Part shown: one piece after another, positions 54,280 to 63,597 of the stretch | How positions within the stretch are numbered: position 1 is the stretch's first letter | Layout: each line of letters begins with the position of its first letter | Assembly: GCF_024295805.1 (NCBI RefSeq) | Contig: NZ_JANCLX010000028.1 | Span: forward strand, 1-64,000 | Reading direction: 5' to 3' | DNA length: 64,000 nucleotides | DNA from: Streptomyces cucumeris | Lineage (GTDB): Bacteria; Actinomycetota; Actinomycetes; Streptomycetales; Streptomycetaceae | Notes under the pieces: generated by a model | Database searches by the model: none | The model's input: the letters and a program-made list of their open reading frames with translations, nothing else | Told to the model about the DNA's origin: nothing | Program-made: the position numbers and the translations under genes

Positions 54280-54870
54280 GCCAGAGGTCCGAGGGTGGTC
54301 GATCTCCCAGCGCGTGACGAAGGTGTCATGGCGGACGGTGGCCATGACATGGAAGATATCGGCCCGCTCCAGTTCCGAGCGCCAGCCCTTGCTGAAGCCG
54401 TAGGCGGCATCCGCGGTCAGCCACCGGAACGGGATCCTGTCAGCCATCGCCTGGCGGATCACCGCCTTGGCGATGGGGACCTTGGCCTCGAAGCCGACGG
54501 TGTCGTCGATGCCCGCCCTCCGGCACCGTTCCCGGTTCCGTCCAGGACGTGGGCACATACGCGGCGGTCGATCAAGGTCCGCCATGCGGTGGCATAGGCG
54601 AGGAAGACGCCGACCTGGCAGTTCTCCGTGCGACCCGGTGGTGCCGGAGTACTGCCTTTTCACTCCGGCCGAGCGCACTCCCGTCTTCAGGAAACCGGTG
54701 TGGTGGACGACGAGGACCGCATCCGGGTCGCCGAGGGTGTCGACCACGTACGGGCTTACGTCGTCGAGCACCTCATCGGCGTCCCATTCGATCCAATTCA
54801 GCATCCGGTGGATGCGGTCCGGGTCTGCCTGTCCGGCCCCGTGCCGCGCCAGCACCCTTGGCCGACGTGG
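54280..54870 (-). pseudogene. IS701-family transposase remnant
   Basis: Reads HRMLNWIEWDADEVLDDVSP and TGFLKTGVRSAGVKRQYSGT, then shifts frame (the middle segment reads in a second frame as VFLAYATAWRTLIDRR). It returns with RERCRRAGIDDTVGFEAKVP and IPFRWLTADAAYGFSKGWRSEL. The N-terminus and the C-terminal third are absent. It ends against the nuclease promoter. Confidence 0.75.
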
Positions 54871-56157
54871 TCAGGCATTCTGCGGGGCCGTCTGTTCCGT
54901 AGGCATCGGCTGGGATGTGGCGGCTTGCGGTGCGGTCAGGTGGCGGGTGGCTTCCGCCCGGCGGGACAGGGGCGCGGCGCAGGCCGCTGCCACGGCGTAG
55001 ATCAGGCCGATCACCAGCCAGCCGGTAGCTTCTAGGGTCGAGAGGACCATCGTCACCAGGAACGGACCGCAGGAGCGAATGAGTTGGGTTCCCACGCTCC
55101 AGGCCCCCTGGTACTCACCGAGGCGTGCGGCGTCGGCCAGATCGTAGGACAGGCCCCATGATCCGGCCGACTGGAGGAGTTCGGTAAGGGTGAGCAGGAC
55201 GACGGCACCGAAGAGAGCGGTCGCGCACAGCAGAGGGTTGAGGGTTCCGGTGAGGGCGAAGACGGCAGAGGCGGACACGAGGCAGTAGCCGCCGCGGCGC
55301 ATGGCGCGAGCCGCCGAGTCCACGTCGGCGACGGTGCGGCCGACACGCATCTGGAGGCCGATGGCCATCAGGACGTTGGTGAATAGGAGTGCGGACGTGG
55401 TCCATGCGGGAGCCTGAGTGTGATTCATGGCCCAGAGCGGCATGCCTATTTCGAGGAGTTCCATGTGCATGACGAGCACGCCGTTGAGGAGGGAGAGCGC
55501 AAGGTAGGGGCGGTCACGGAGGACTCCGATCTGCTTACTTTTCCTCGGACCGGGCGCGTCGGGAATCGGCTCGGCGGGGGTGGCGGTGTCGGGCAGGCGG
55601 ATGGCGATGAGTGCGACGATCAGGACGCTGACCGCCCCCACGCCGATCAGGGAGCGGAACGCCGCGGGACTGTCCAGGGCGAGGGCGACGCCGAGGGCAG
55701 GGGTACTGAGAGTGGCGCCGATGTTGCGTACAACGCGGTTGAAGGCGAGTGTCTCGACCCGGTTGTCCGGCGTGGTGATGGTGCCGAGGTAGGCCTGGCG
55801 CACGGGCGCGACGGCACTCTCGGCGAGGCCCGCGAGGCAGGCGACGGCCAGGAACACCGGGTAGGAGTCCACGAGTTGATACCCGGCGAGGATGAGGCCG
55901 CGCAGGACGCTGATGCCGATGAGCAGGCGGCGGTGTCCGAGTCGGTCTCCGAGCCGACCGGCAGGGACGGCAACGGCCAGTCCGACCAGCGCGGCGAGGG
56001 ACAGGCCGCTGCCGACCTGCACGGCACCCAGGTGGGCGACCTTGGTGAAGAAGAGGACACCACCCGCGAGCATGATGCCGGGCACCAGGGAATCAAAGAA
56101 GGTCAGGGTCGCGTAAACCCGCAATGGCCCGCGTGAAGGGAATTTCATGGCGTTCAC
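54871..56157 (-). CDS. MFS transporter
   Basis: About 428 residues from GTG 56157; ATG 56148 (MKFPSRG) is as likely. Around 11-12 hydrophobic segments, with the loop 2-3 motif GRLGDRLGHRRLLIG of MFS drug exporters and RQAYLGTITTPDNRVETLAFN. The central loop is Pro-rich. It is divergent from a DUF5937/ArsR-like regulator, a common exporter-regulator pair. Its position beside the aminocyclitol operon makes it a candidate product exporter. Confidence 0.85.
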   Translation of the reverse strand: MNAMKFPSRGPLRVYATLTFFDSLVPGIMLAGGVLFFTKVAHLGAVQVGSGLSLAALVGLAVAVPAGRLGDRLGHRRLLIGISVLRGLILAGYQLVDSYPVFLAVACLAGLAESAVAPVRQAYLGTITTPDNRVETLAFNRVVRNIGATLSTPALGVALALDSPAAFRSLIGVGAVSVLIVALIAIRLPDTATPAEPIPDAPGPRKSKQIGVLRDRPYLALSLLNGVLVMHMELLEIGMPLWAMNHTQAPAWTTSALLFTNVLMAIGLQMRVGRTVADVDSAARAMRRGGYCLVSASAVFALTGTLNPLLCATALFGAVVLLTLTELLQSAGSWGLSYDLADAARLGEYQGAWSVGTQLIRSCGPFLVTMVLSTLEATGWLVIGLIYAVAAACAAPLSRRAEATRHLTAPQAATSQPMPTEQTAPQNA

Positions 56158-56235
56158 TCAAGCCGTCGAGCCTGGGCGTGTGATAGAGATTTAGACTGGG
56201 CCTAAATCCATGGGGTGCGGCACCTGGGGGGCGGC

Positions 56236-57207
56236 GTGATCGAGATCGAGCTCGGCGTGGACGACCTGGCACGCGTCCGGTTCGCCATCTCGCCATTACA
56301 GGAGACGTGTCACAGTCTGTGGGCACTGCGCGACCCCGGCGACTTTCCGCTCCACATGCGGTGGATGCGCCTTGTGCGGAATCGCCTGCCCGCACTGGAT
56401 GGCGAGTTGCTGCTCGCACTGGTTAGCGAGCGACGGTGGCTGCCGGACTTCATCACACCCCGCCCCCAGTCGCGGGTGCCGGAGATGGCCGAAGAGCTGG
56501 CGGTCGTCAGGTCCACGGATCCGGCCGTCGTATGCCGGGACATCGAAACGGCATACCTCAACCAGTGCAAGCCGTCCGTGCTGTGCGGTGATCCGGCCAG
56601 CCTGCGGGACCGGATCGCCCACGCACTGGAGGCTTACTGGCATGTTGCATTGGAACCGCACTGGCGCAGAATGCGGGCCGTGCTGGAGGCCGACATTCTC
56701 TACCGGGCGCAGTTGCTCGCCGACGGTGGCGCGGCCGCCCTCTTCGCCAACTTGCACCCCAACGTGCAGTGGAATTCGGGGGTTCTGCGGCTGCATCCGA
56801 TGGGAACCCATAGCCGGGTACCGGCCGGGGGCGGGCTGACCCTGTGCCCGACGCTGTTCGGGCGCAAGGCGACAGCGCCCATCGGAGAGGTGCCGCGCGT
56901 GGACTATCCGGCGCGAGGGGTGGCCACGCTGTGGGAGTCGGTGGCAGCACCGCCCGCGGACTCGCTCGCCACGCTGATCGGGCGGCCGAAAGCGACCCTT
57001 CTCGCAGCTCTCGACACCCCTGACACGACAGCGTCACTTGCTCGAGCGCTCGGGGTCACGCCCAGCGCCGTGTCGCAGCATCTGTCGGTGCTGGCAGCGT
57101 GTGGCCTGGTCGCGCGGGCGCGGGCCGGGCGGACGGTGCTGTATGCGCGCAGTGAGCTCGGGGAGCGGCTCACCGCGCGCCAGGGATCTCCCGTAGCACA
57201 GCGTTGA
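56236..57207 (+). CDS. DUF5937 / ArsR-type regulator
   Basis: 323 residues from GTG 56236, with GGGGG upstream. The N-terminal 220 residues are the helical DUF5937-type region (RVRFAISPLQETCHSLWALRDP). The C-terminal winged helix is ASLARALGVTPSAVSQHLSVLAACGLVARARAGRTVLYARSELG, a clear ArsR-like domain. It probably controls the divergent MFS gene and itself from the about 80-bp shared promoter region. Confidence 0.88.
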   Translation: MIEIELGVDDLARVRFAISPLQETCHSLWALRDPGDFPLHMRWMRLVRNRLPALDGELLLALVSERRWLPDFITPRPQSRVPEMAEELAVVRSTDPAVVCRDIETAYLNQCKPSVLCGDPASLRDRIAHALEAYWHVALEPHWRRMRAVLEADILYRAQLLADGGAAALFANLHPNVQWNSGVLRLHPMGTHSRVPAGGGLTLCPTLFGRKATAPIGEVPRVDYPARGVATLWESVAAPPADSLATLIGRPKATLLAALDTPDTTASLARALGVTPSAVSQHLSVLAACGLVARARAGRTVLYARSELGERLTARQGSPVAQR

Positions 57208-58294
57208 CTACCGCTGCCTCAATGCGCTCTCCTCGATGACAGGACTTATCGGTCACCATAAAGACACCAGCCTCGTCGGCACCTGTGTGCACGGCACCCG
57301 CAGCACGGCCTGCCTCGCGCAGCTCCAGCACGCGGCGCTATCCGAGAAGCCGTTGCTCCTCACCTGCCCGGGAACAGTTCTAATACGACGTTCGCGGCCA
57401 ATACTGCAGCCTGCATCCCTCACCGGTCCACCATCGACAGGCAGGTACACATCTCCGCATCAGCCTTGCTCACTGAACACCACTTCACAACGGGCAAGTT
57501 CAGGGCCTGCCTGCGCATGGTGCTGCGACAGCCCCCACAGGCGGGCACTGCTCACCATGCTGGTCAGCGAAATCGTCCTGGCCGAGGTCCGGACCGTCTC
57601 CCTTGTGCTCGGGTTCATCGCCACCGACCTCAAGGGACACCGGGGGATCCGGCGCGTCGCCCCGGCCACCCGCCATCGAGCCCTGCTGACGTCGCTGAGG
57701 ACATACATGCCGACGCAGAAGGCGCGCAGGGCAATGAGGGTCTGGACGTCGGCTTCGAGGAAGTAGACGCCGAATCGCATAAGGATCAGTACAGCCTGCA
57801 GTGCGGATGCTCAGCAAGCTCAAGGGATGGTCGGTGGCGGCACCGCCGACGAGTCTGACAAGGCGCGGCCGGGGAGGCGGTGTCTGCCCTGCCATCTGCG
57901 GAGAGGCAGGCGTTGCTCGCGGCGCGGTGTCGGCGAGGCCAAGCAGGCGGACCTCCTTGGCAGCGTGGATTCCGGTGGTGAAATACCTAGGTTAGTTGAC
58001 CTCGGGCTTGTCTGCGGTGAACCCGTCGTAGAAGTCATCGACATGCCGAGCGAGCCGCGCTGTCCGAACCGGACGACCAGGGCGGTGACCAGCGGGAGAC
58101 TCGCGAGGGGCCAGGCAACGCCTAGGGCAGCGACTTCACCTGCGGTTCATGGCGGTTTGGGAATGGCGAGACATCCTCTAATGGATCCATTGCCAAATAT
58201 TGTCAACTCTTGGTCACATCTGGCAAAGTTCTTCTCGTTGCACCCGGCACCGCACTGCCGGGCCCCTAATCCCATATGTGCTAACGGAGTTGAC
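57208..58294. other. Upstream region of the aminocyclitol operon
   Basis: Over 1 kb without a supported gene. Hydrophobic codons on the minus strand near 57650-57780 could be a worn transporter fragment, but I cannot prove it. The last 100 bp are AT-richer (ATTGCCAAATATTGTCAACTC, cited in part) and include TTGTCA near 58199, a possible -35, and the ribosome site ACGGAG before the cyclase start. Long in-frame extensions of the cyclase ORF here are not coding-like. Confidence 0.4.
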
Positions 58295-59461
58295 ATGCCC
58301 CTTCCTGCCGGACTGCGCTCCGGACTCGACCGACGAGTCCGCTTCGGCGACGTCAGCTACGACTTTCACGTCCGACACGGCCGCACCGCGTGGAATGACC
58401 TACGCACACGCCTCGACGCTCTCGACGCTGACCGCTTCGTCGTTGTCACCGACGCCGGCTTGCCCGACAGCCTGGTGGCCGCGACCAAAGTGGCCCTCGG
58501 CGCCGTCGCCCCGACCCAAGTAGTCAAGGCACAGGCCGACGAGACCGAGAAGACCTTAGGCGTCCTCGACCAGCTCGCCGAGCGGGCCCTCGAGAGCGGT
58601 ATCACGCGCAGGTCCGTAGTGGTCGCGCTCGGCGGCGGCGTTATCGGAAACATTGCGGGGCTGCTCGCTGCGCTGCTGTTTCGCGGCGTACGGCTCGTGC
58701 ACCTGCCAACCACCCTGCTCGGTATGTCGGACTCGGTGCTCTCGCTCAAGCAGGCCGTCAACTCACGTTGCGGTAAGAACCACTTGGGCACCTTCCACAC
58801 GCCGGCCCTGGTCTGGAACAACCTGGACTTCCTGGAGTCACTGCCTGCCGACGAGACCCGCTCCGCGCTCTGCGAGATGATCAAAAACGTGCTCGGCATC
58901 GTGCCCGAGCGCTACGACGAGGTCGCCGGGATGCTGCGCACCGATGCTTGCTACTCCCCCGAGGACATCACCCGCTTCATCGACCTGTGCGTCGATGCCA
59001 AGACCTCCGTGATGCGCGACGACCACACTGAGAAGCACGAGGCTCTCGTGTTGGAGTACGGCCACACCACCGGCCACGCAGCGGAGTTGCTGACCGGGGG
59101 ACGGCTGCGGCACGGCTTCGCCATCGGCATCGGGATGCTCGCGGCCGCCCGCATGTCCCGGGAGCTCGGGCTACTCGACCGCTCCGACGAGCAGGCCCAC
59201 CGCCGTCTGCTGGAACTCAACGGCGCCCCGGTGCAGCTCCCCGAAGGCATCGACGCGGACTCCGTGCTCGAGGTCATCCGCCTGGACAACAAGCGGGGCT
59301 ACGTTCCCGGACGTACTGGCGCTGTCGACTTCATCCTCCTCGAGGAACTCGGTCGCGTCCACCGCCCCGACGGCAAACTGATCACCCAGGTCGACGAGGA
59401 CACGGTGCGGCTCGGCATCGAGTCCGTGCTCAGCGACCGCTACGTTCTGGCGCGTGTGTGA
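58295..59461 (+). CDS. 2-deoxy-scyllo-inosose-synthase-like sugar phosphate cyclase
   Basis: 388 residues from ATG 58295, with ACGGAG 5 nt upstream. DHQS-superfamily fold: NAD site VVVALGGGVIGNIAGLLAALLFRG, then TTLLGMSDSVLSLKQAVNS with GKNHLGTF and ALCEMIKNVLGIVPE, and the metal-binding Glu and His (EYGHTTGHAAELL; RLRHGFAIGIGM). The DSVLSLKQAVN box is the DOI-synthase version; dehydroquinate and valiolone synthases have a DASVG(G/V)KTGVN-like box. The predicted reaction is glucose-6-phosphate to 2-deoxy-scyllo-inosose. Leu88 is a TTA codon (58556). The stop overlaps the bicupin start (TGATG). Confidence 0.85.
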   Translation: MPLPAGLRSGLDRRVRFGDVSYDFHVRHGRTAWNDLRTRLDALDADRFVVVTDAGLPDSLVAATKVALGAVAPTQVVKAQADETEKTLGVLDQLAERALESGITRRSVVVALGGGVIGNIAGLLAALLFRGVRLVHLPTTLLGMSDSVLSLKQAVNSRCGKNHLGTFHTPALVWNNLDFLESLPADETRSALCEMIKNVLGIVPERYDEVAGMLRTDACYSPEDITRFIDLCVDAKTSVMRDDHTEKHEALVLEYGHTTGHAAELLTGGRLRHGFAIGIGMLAAARMSRELGLLDRSDEQAHRRLLELNGAPVQLPEGIDADSVLEVIRLDNKRGYVPGRTGAVDFILLEELGRVHRPDGKLITQVDEDTVRLGIESVLSDRYVLARV

Positions 59462-60192
59462 TGGCCACCGTCGTCCGCGGTGAACGCCGCCCCTTCGGGC
59501 CCATCGCCAACGACACCTCCGGCCCGGCTGTCACCCACCGGCAGGTGGGCGGCGAGGGGGTGTGCCGCTGGAAGATGCTGATGAACGGCATGCACCTAGA
59601 AGGCGAGTGGAACTGCGTCGAGTACGTGGTCATCGAACCAGGTAGCTCGGTCGGTGAGCACATCCATCTGCGGACCGAGGAGATCTACTACATCGTCTCC
59701 GGGCGGGCCGTCGTCACCATGGACGGCCAAGAAATCGAGGTCCGAGCCGGCGACCTCGTCACCACCCCGATCGGTTCCGCCCATTCGATCGCCAATCGCA
59801 GCGACGAAGACATGCACTTCTTCGTGAGCGAGGTGTTCCCCGGTCAGGGGCCGACCGCCAAGCCCTCGCGACTGCACGTGCCCGACCTCCTCCCGCCCGG
59901 CACTAGCACCCGGGTCGCGCACGTCGACCTCACTCCACACTTCACCGGTGACTGGCGGCAGTTCCGTCTGCTGGACGTGGCGCAGGGCGACCGCGTCGAC
60001 GAGCAGGTGCCCCCCGACTGCAGCATCGTGCTGCATGTCCTGGAGGGCGCCGTGGTCATCGCCATCGGTGACGACGAGTACGCCGGCAGTCCTGGCCTGT
60101 CGGTGGCGGCGCCACCGAAGTACGCGTATCGCCTGGTCAACACGGGGAACGGCCCGCTGCGGGTCATCAGCACGGAAGTAGGCGTCGCATGA
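59461..60192 (+). CDS. Bicupin protein
   Basis: 243 residues from ATG 59461. The first cupin (about 55-125) has the metal-ligand motif GEHIHLRTEEIYYIVSGRAVV and G..AHSIANRS. The second (about 150-243) has FRLLDVAQGDRVDEQVPPDCSI and VLEGAVVIAIGDDE but lacks the His ligands, so it may be structural. Cupins of this type include isomerases and dioxygenases. No known 2-deoxystreptamine pathway I recall needs one, so its step (isomerising, epimerising or oxidising the cyclitol ketone) is open. It overlaps the SDR start by 4 bp. Confidence 0.75.
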   Translation: MATVVRGERRPFGPIANDTSGPAVTHRQVGGEGVCRWKMLMNGMHLEGEWNCVEYVVIEPGSSVGEHIHLRTEEIYYIVSGRAVVTMDGQEIEVRAGDLVTTPIGSAHSIANRSDEDMHFFVSEVFPGQGPTAKPSRLHVPDLLPPGTSTRVAHVDLTPHFTGDWRQFRLLDVAQGDRVDEQVPPDCSIVLHVLEGAVVIAIGDDEYAGSPGLSVAAPPKYAYRLVNTGNGPLRVISTEVGVA

Positions 60193-60986
60193 AACTCGGA
60201 CTCGATGGAAGGACCGCCATCGTCACCGGCGCCGCGAATGGTATCGGCGCCGAGACCGCACGGGTCCTCGCGGCCGAGGGCGCCCGGCTCGCCCTGCTCG
60301 ACTGCGACGAGCAGCAGTTGTCCGTGGTGGTCGAGGAACTGAGCAAGAGCGCCGAGGTCACCGGGGTGGTCGGCGACCTGGGTGACGCGACCGGTGTGAC
60401 AGTGTCAGTTACCAGCGCCCTCGACGCCCTCGGCGGCGCCGACATCCTCGTCAACAACGTGGGACAGTGCCAGGCCCGCGGCTTCGCCGAGCTGACCGAC
60501 GACGACTGGCTGCACACGTTTGAGATCAACTTCCTCAGCGCGGTACGCGCCATCCGGCTCGTGCTGCCGGGGATGCGTGAGCGCGGCCGCGGCGCCATCG
60601 TCACCAACGCCTCCGACCTGGCCCGACAACCGGAGGCCGGACCAGCCGACTACCAAGTCTCCAAGGCGGGGCTGCTCAGCCTCACCAAGAGCCTCGCCTT
60701 ATCCGAAGGCCCTGTGGTGCGGGTCAACGCCGTCGCGCCCGGGCCGGTGTGGACGCCGCTGTGGACCCGGCCCGGCGGCTTCGCCGACACGCTCGGCCAA
60801 GTGCACGGCCGGGGCGCCAAGGAAGCGGTCGAGTACGAGATGACCAAACGTCAGCTTCCACTCGGCCGGATGGGCACGCCCGACGAAGTGGCCTACGTCA
60901 TAGCGTTCCTGGCCTCGGACGTCGCGTCCTTCGTCACCGGCTCGGTCTGGGGCGTGGACGGCGGCACCATCCGCGGCCTGCTATAG
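60189..60986 (+). CDS. Short-chain dehydrogenase/reductase
   Basis: 265 residues. Cofactor site TGAANGIGAETARVLA, DILVNNVGQ, active-site Ser-Tyr-Lys in NASDLARQPEAGPADYQVSKAGLLSL, and the C-terminal FVTGSVWGVDGG. It is a classical SDR likely using NAD(H), since an acidic residue (LLDCDEQ) follows beta-2. It may oxidise a hydroxyl of the aminocyclitol to allow a second transamination, a role taken by other dehydrogenases in 2-deoxystreptamine pathways, or reduce a ketone. Leu171 is a TTA codon (60699). Confidence 0.85.
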   Translation: MKLGLDGRTAIVTGAANGIGAETARVLAAEGARLALLDCDEQQLSVVVEELSKSAEVTGVVGDLGDATGVTVSVTSALDALGGADILVNNVGQCQARGFAELTDDDWLHTFEINFLSAVRAIRLVLPGMRERGRGAIVTNASDLARQPEAGPADYQVSKAGLLSLTKSLALSEGPVVRVNAVAPGPVWTPLWTRPGGFADTLGQVHGRGAKEAVEYEMTKRQLPLGRMGTPDEVAYVIAFLASDVASFVTGSVWGVDGGTIRGLL

Positions 60987-61011
60987 CCCACTCTCCAAGG
61001 AGATCTGACCC

Positions 61012-62289
61012 ATGGGAACCGGACTTGCCATGCACGGTGCGGCCCCCGTGCGCGGTGCCCGGCCGTGGCCGCCGTGGCCACAGCCCGCTGCGGGCGCCGG
61101 AGCGGCACTGCTCGACGTACTGCACTCGGAGCGCTGGTCAATCGCCAGCCCCTGCACCGGCGAGCCGACTCGCGAGCAACGCTTCGCAGACGAGTTCGCC
61201 GCCTACCTTGGCACCAGTCACTGCGTGCCCACGGCAAGCGGCACCGCAGCCCTGATGACGGCCCTCGAGGCGTGCGGAGTGGGGGCGGGTGACGAGGTGA
61301 TCGTGCCCGCCCTGTCCTGGGCGGCGTCAGCGTCGACGGTGCTCGGCGTGAACGCCGTGCCGATCTTTGTGGACGTCGACCCGCACACTCTGTGCTTGAA
61401 CCAGGCAGCCGCCGAGGCGGCCATCACGTCGGCCACCAAGGCGATCGTGGTCGTCCACCTGTACTCGGCGCTGGCCGACCTGGATGCCCTGCAGGCGATC
61501 GCAGGCCGACACGGACTCGCCCTGATCGAGGACAGCGCGCAGGCCCACGGTGCGAGGTACCGGGGCCTGAAGGCGGGCACTTTCGGTGATGTCGGCACGT
61601 TCAGCATGCACCACACCAAGGTGCTGAGCAGCGGCGAGGGCGGCGCCGCTGTGACCGACAACCCGAACCTCGCCCGGCGTATCGAGCACCTGCACGCGGA
61701 CGGCCGCGTGCGCAGCGCCGACTTCGCTGGTGTCGGCATGCCCGAGTTGGTGGAGACCGGTGAGCTGATGGGCAGCAACCGATGCCTGTCGGAGTTTCAG
61801 TCGGCGCTGCTCAGCGCTCAACTCACCGACTTGGACCGGCAGAACGCGATACGTCGCGCCAACGCGGTGCTGCTTGACGAACTGCTCGGCGAGCTCGGCC
61901 TGAGCCCGCAGCGCACTTCACCACACACCACCGAGCGTACCTACTTCGGGTATGCGGCCGCGCTGCCCGACGACGTGCTGCGCACCGTGCCGTCGGATGT
62001 CATCGCCCGGGCCGTTACCGCGGAACTGGGGCTACACGTACGGCCGGTGTACCAGCCGCTGTACGCAAGCCCGCTGTATGACCCATCATCACGGCCCCGG
62101 TTCGCCATCAGCCCCGAGCATCTCAAGCAGATCGGCCCCGGGGGTTACGACCTGCCGGTGGCGCGCCAGGCAGCCGAATCCTTCCTCACCTTCCACCACA
62201 GCGCCCTCCTCGGCGACGCATCGGACATGCGCGACATCGCCGAGGCCTTCCGTCGCGTCCTCGCCCACCGCTCCCGCCTTGCGAGGTAA
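61012..62289 (+). CDS. DOI-aminotransferase-like DegT/DnrJ/EryC1 enzyme
   Basis: 425 residues with a strong AAGGAGATC ribosome site. PLP-dependent: Lys in TFSMHHTKVLSSGEGGAAV, and VIVPALSWAASASTVLGVNAVP. WPQPAAGAGAALLDVLHSER, CTGEPTREQRFADEFAAYLG and GSNRCLSEFQSALLSAQL follow the layout of L-glutamine:2-deoxy-scyllo-inosose aminotransferases (BtrS/NeoB type), including the length. The predicted step is transamination of 2-deoxy-scyllo-inosose, or a derivative, with glutamine or glutamate to an aminocyclitol. Confidence 0.85.
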   Translation: MGTGLAMHGAAPVRGARPWPPWPQPAAGAGAALLDVLHSERWSIASPCTGEPTREQRFADEFAAYLGTSHCVPTASGTAALMTALEACGVGAGDEVIVPALSWAASASTVLGVNAVPIFVDVDPHTLCLNQAAAEAAITSATKAIVVVHLYSALADLDALQAIAGRHGLALIEDSAQAHGARYRGLKAGTFGDVGTFSMHHTKVLSSGEGGAAVTDNPNLARRIEHLHADGRVRSADFAGVGMPELVETGELMGSNRCLSEFQSALLSAQLTDLDRQNAIRRANAVLLDELLGELGLSPQRTSPHTTERTYFGYAAALPDDVLRTVPSDVIARAVTAELGLHVRPVYQPLYASPLYDPSSRPRFAISPEHLKQIGPGGYDLPVARQAAESFLTFHHSALLGDASDMRDIAEAFRRVLAHRSRLAR

Positions 62290-62328
62290 GCAGCGCCCCC
62301 GCCCCAGACATCCCAAGTGAGGGACACA

Positions 62329-63597
62329 ATGACCAGAACTTCTTCTAGGAAGACCGTTGTGATCGTGGACGGTTATTCCAACGCGCCAGCTCTGATCGAA
62401 GCGTTCGCCGAGCGCGGATACCAGGCCGTACACGTTCTGGGTTCGGCCGAGCCGTACGCGACCATGGTTCAGCCCCGGCCTGAAGATTATGCTCACTGGC
62501 TGGTGTGCCCAGACGAGACCGCCGTGGCAGCCACCGTGGACCGCCTAGCCGCACTCGATCCGATTGCCGTGATACCGGGCCAGGAGCCGGGCGTCCGGCT
62601 CGCGGACACGCTCAGCGAGCGGCTATACCTCGCCGGGAACGGCACGACGCTGTCCCGGGCGCGCCGTGACAAATACGAGATGATCGAAACGCTCCGCGCA
62701 GCAGGCATCAGGTGCGCCGAGCAGCTGAAGACCGGTTCCGCCCAGGAGGCCGCTGACTGGGCCCACGCTCTGGGCACCACACCAGTCGTGGTCAAGCCGC
62801 TGGCGTCCGCGTCAGCCGACAACGTGTACATCTGCCACACCCTCGAAGAGGTGGCCGCCGCGGTCGACCGTATCCTTGCCTCCCGCACCGTGTTCGACGA
62901 GCCCAACACCGAAGTCCTAGTTCAGTCCTTCCTGCAGGGCCCGGAGTTCTCCGTCGACACAGTGTCCGCGAAGGGCACCCACTACCTGGCCGACGTGTGG
63001 GAGTCGCGGCGCAAGGCCATTGGCGGCGGGCGTCAGATCTACGACATGGCCGTCCTGCTCGACCCCGAGCGTGAGCCCGTCTCCGCCCTGTTCGCCTACG
63101 TACGCACGGTCCTCGACGCGCTCGGCATCCGGCACGGCGCCGCCCACTCTGAGATCATCATGACCCCGCAGGGCCCCACCCTTGTCGAGATCGGCGCGCG
63201 GATGAACGGCGCGATGATCCCGGACTTCTACGACGCGGTCCTGGGCACCAACGTAGCCCGCCTGGTCGCCTATGCCTGTACAGAGCCGGAGGACTTCGCC
63301 CGTACCCACGGCGGTCTGACCTACCGCCCGCTGCAAACCGCTGCAGTCTACGAGGCGCCGACGGTGCTCGACGGGATCGTGGAGAGTGTGGACGAGGCCG
63401 TCGTCAACAAGATCGCCGCACTGCCCAGCGTGTACGCGGTGGCGCTGCGCTCGGGTCCCGGCAAGCGGATCCGGCCCACCACGGACCTCACCTCCAGTCC
63501 GCTGCGTGTGCTGCTGGCCAGCACCGACGAACAGGCTCTACTGCACGACCGCGAGGCGGTCGACTCCCTCAAGGACCTCGTATTCCATGTGCGTTGA
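62329..63597 (+). CDS. ATP-grasp ligase
   Basis: 422 residues from ATG 62329 with GAGGGA upstream; GTG 62317 is possible. ATP-grasp core: PVVVKPLASASADNVYICHT (ATP-binding lysine), TEVLVQSFLQGPEFSVDTVS, and the metal-binding HSEIIMTPQGPTLVEIGARMNG. The order matches L-amino-acid ligases (BacD-like), which join a carboxylate and an amine through an acyl phosphate. In this operon it would plausibly attach an amino or carboxylic acid to the aminocyclitol amine. It is the last gene before a 400-bp region without genes. Confidence 0.85.
   Translation: MTRTSSRKTVVIVDGYSNAPALIEAFAERGYQAVHVLGSAEPYATMVQPRPEDYAHWLVCPDETAVAATVDRLAALDPIAVIPGQEPGVRLADTLSERLYLAGNGTTLSRARRDKYEMIETLRAAGIRCAEQLKTGSAQEAADWAHALGTTPVVVKPLASASADNVYICHTLEEVAAAVDRILASRTVFDEPNTEVLVQSFLQGPEFSVDTVSAKGTHYLADVWESRRKAIGGGRQIYDMAVLLDPEREPVSALFAYVRTVLDALGIRHGAAHSEIIMTPQGPTLVEIGARMNGAMIPDFYDAVLGTNVARLVAYACTEPEDFARTHGGLTYRPLQTAAVYEAPTVLDGIVESVDEAVVNKIAALPSVYAVALRSGPGKRIRPTTDLTSSPLRVLLASTDEQALLHDREAVDSLKDLVFHVR

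Noticed and set aside
58295..63597. Assignment as a standard 2-deoxystreptamine aminoglycoside cluster
   Set aside because: The glycosyltransferases, deacetylase and phosphotransferase genes expected for such clusters are absent from the window.
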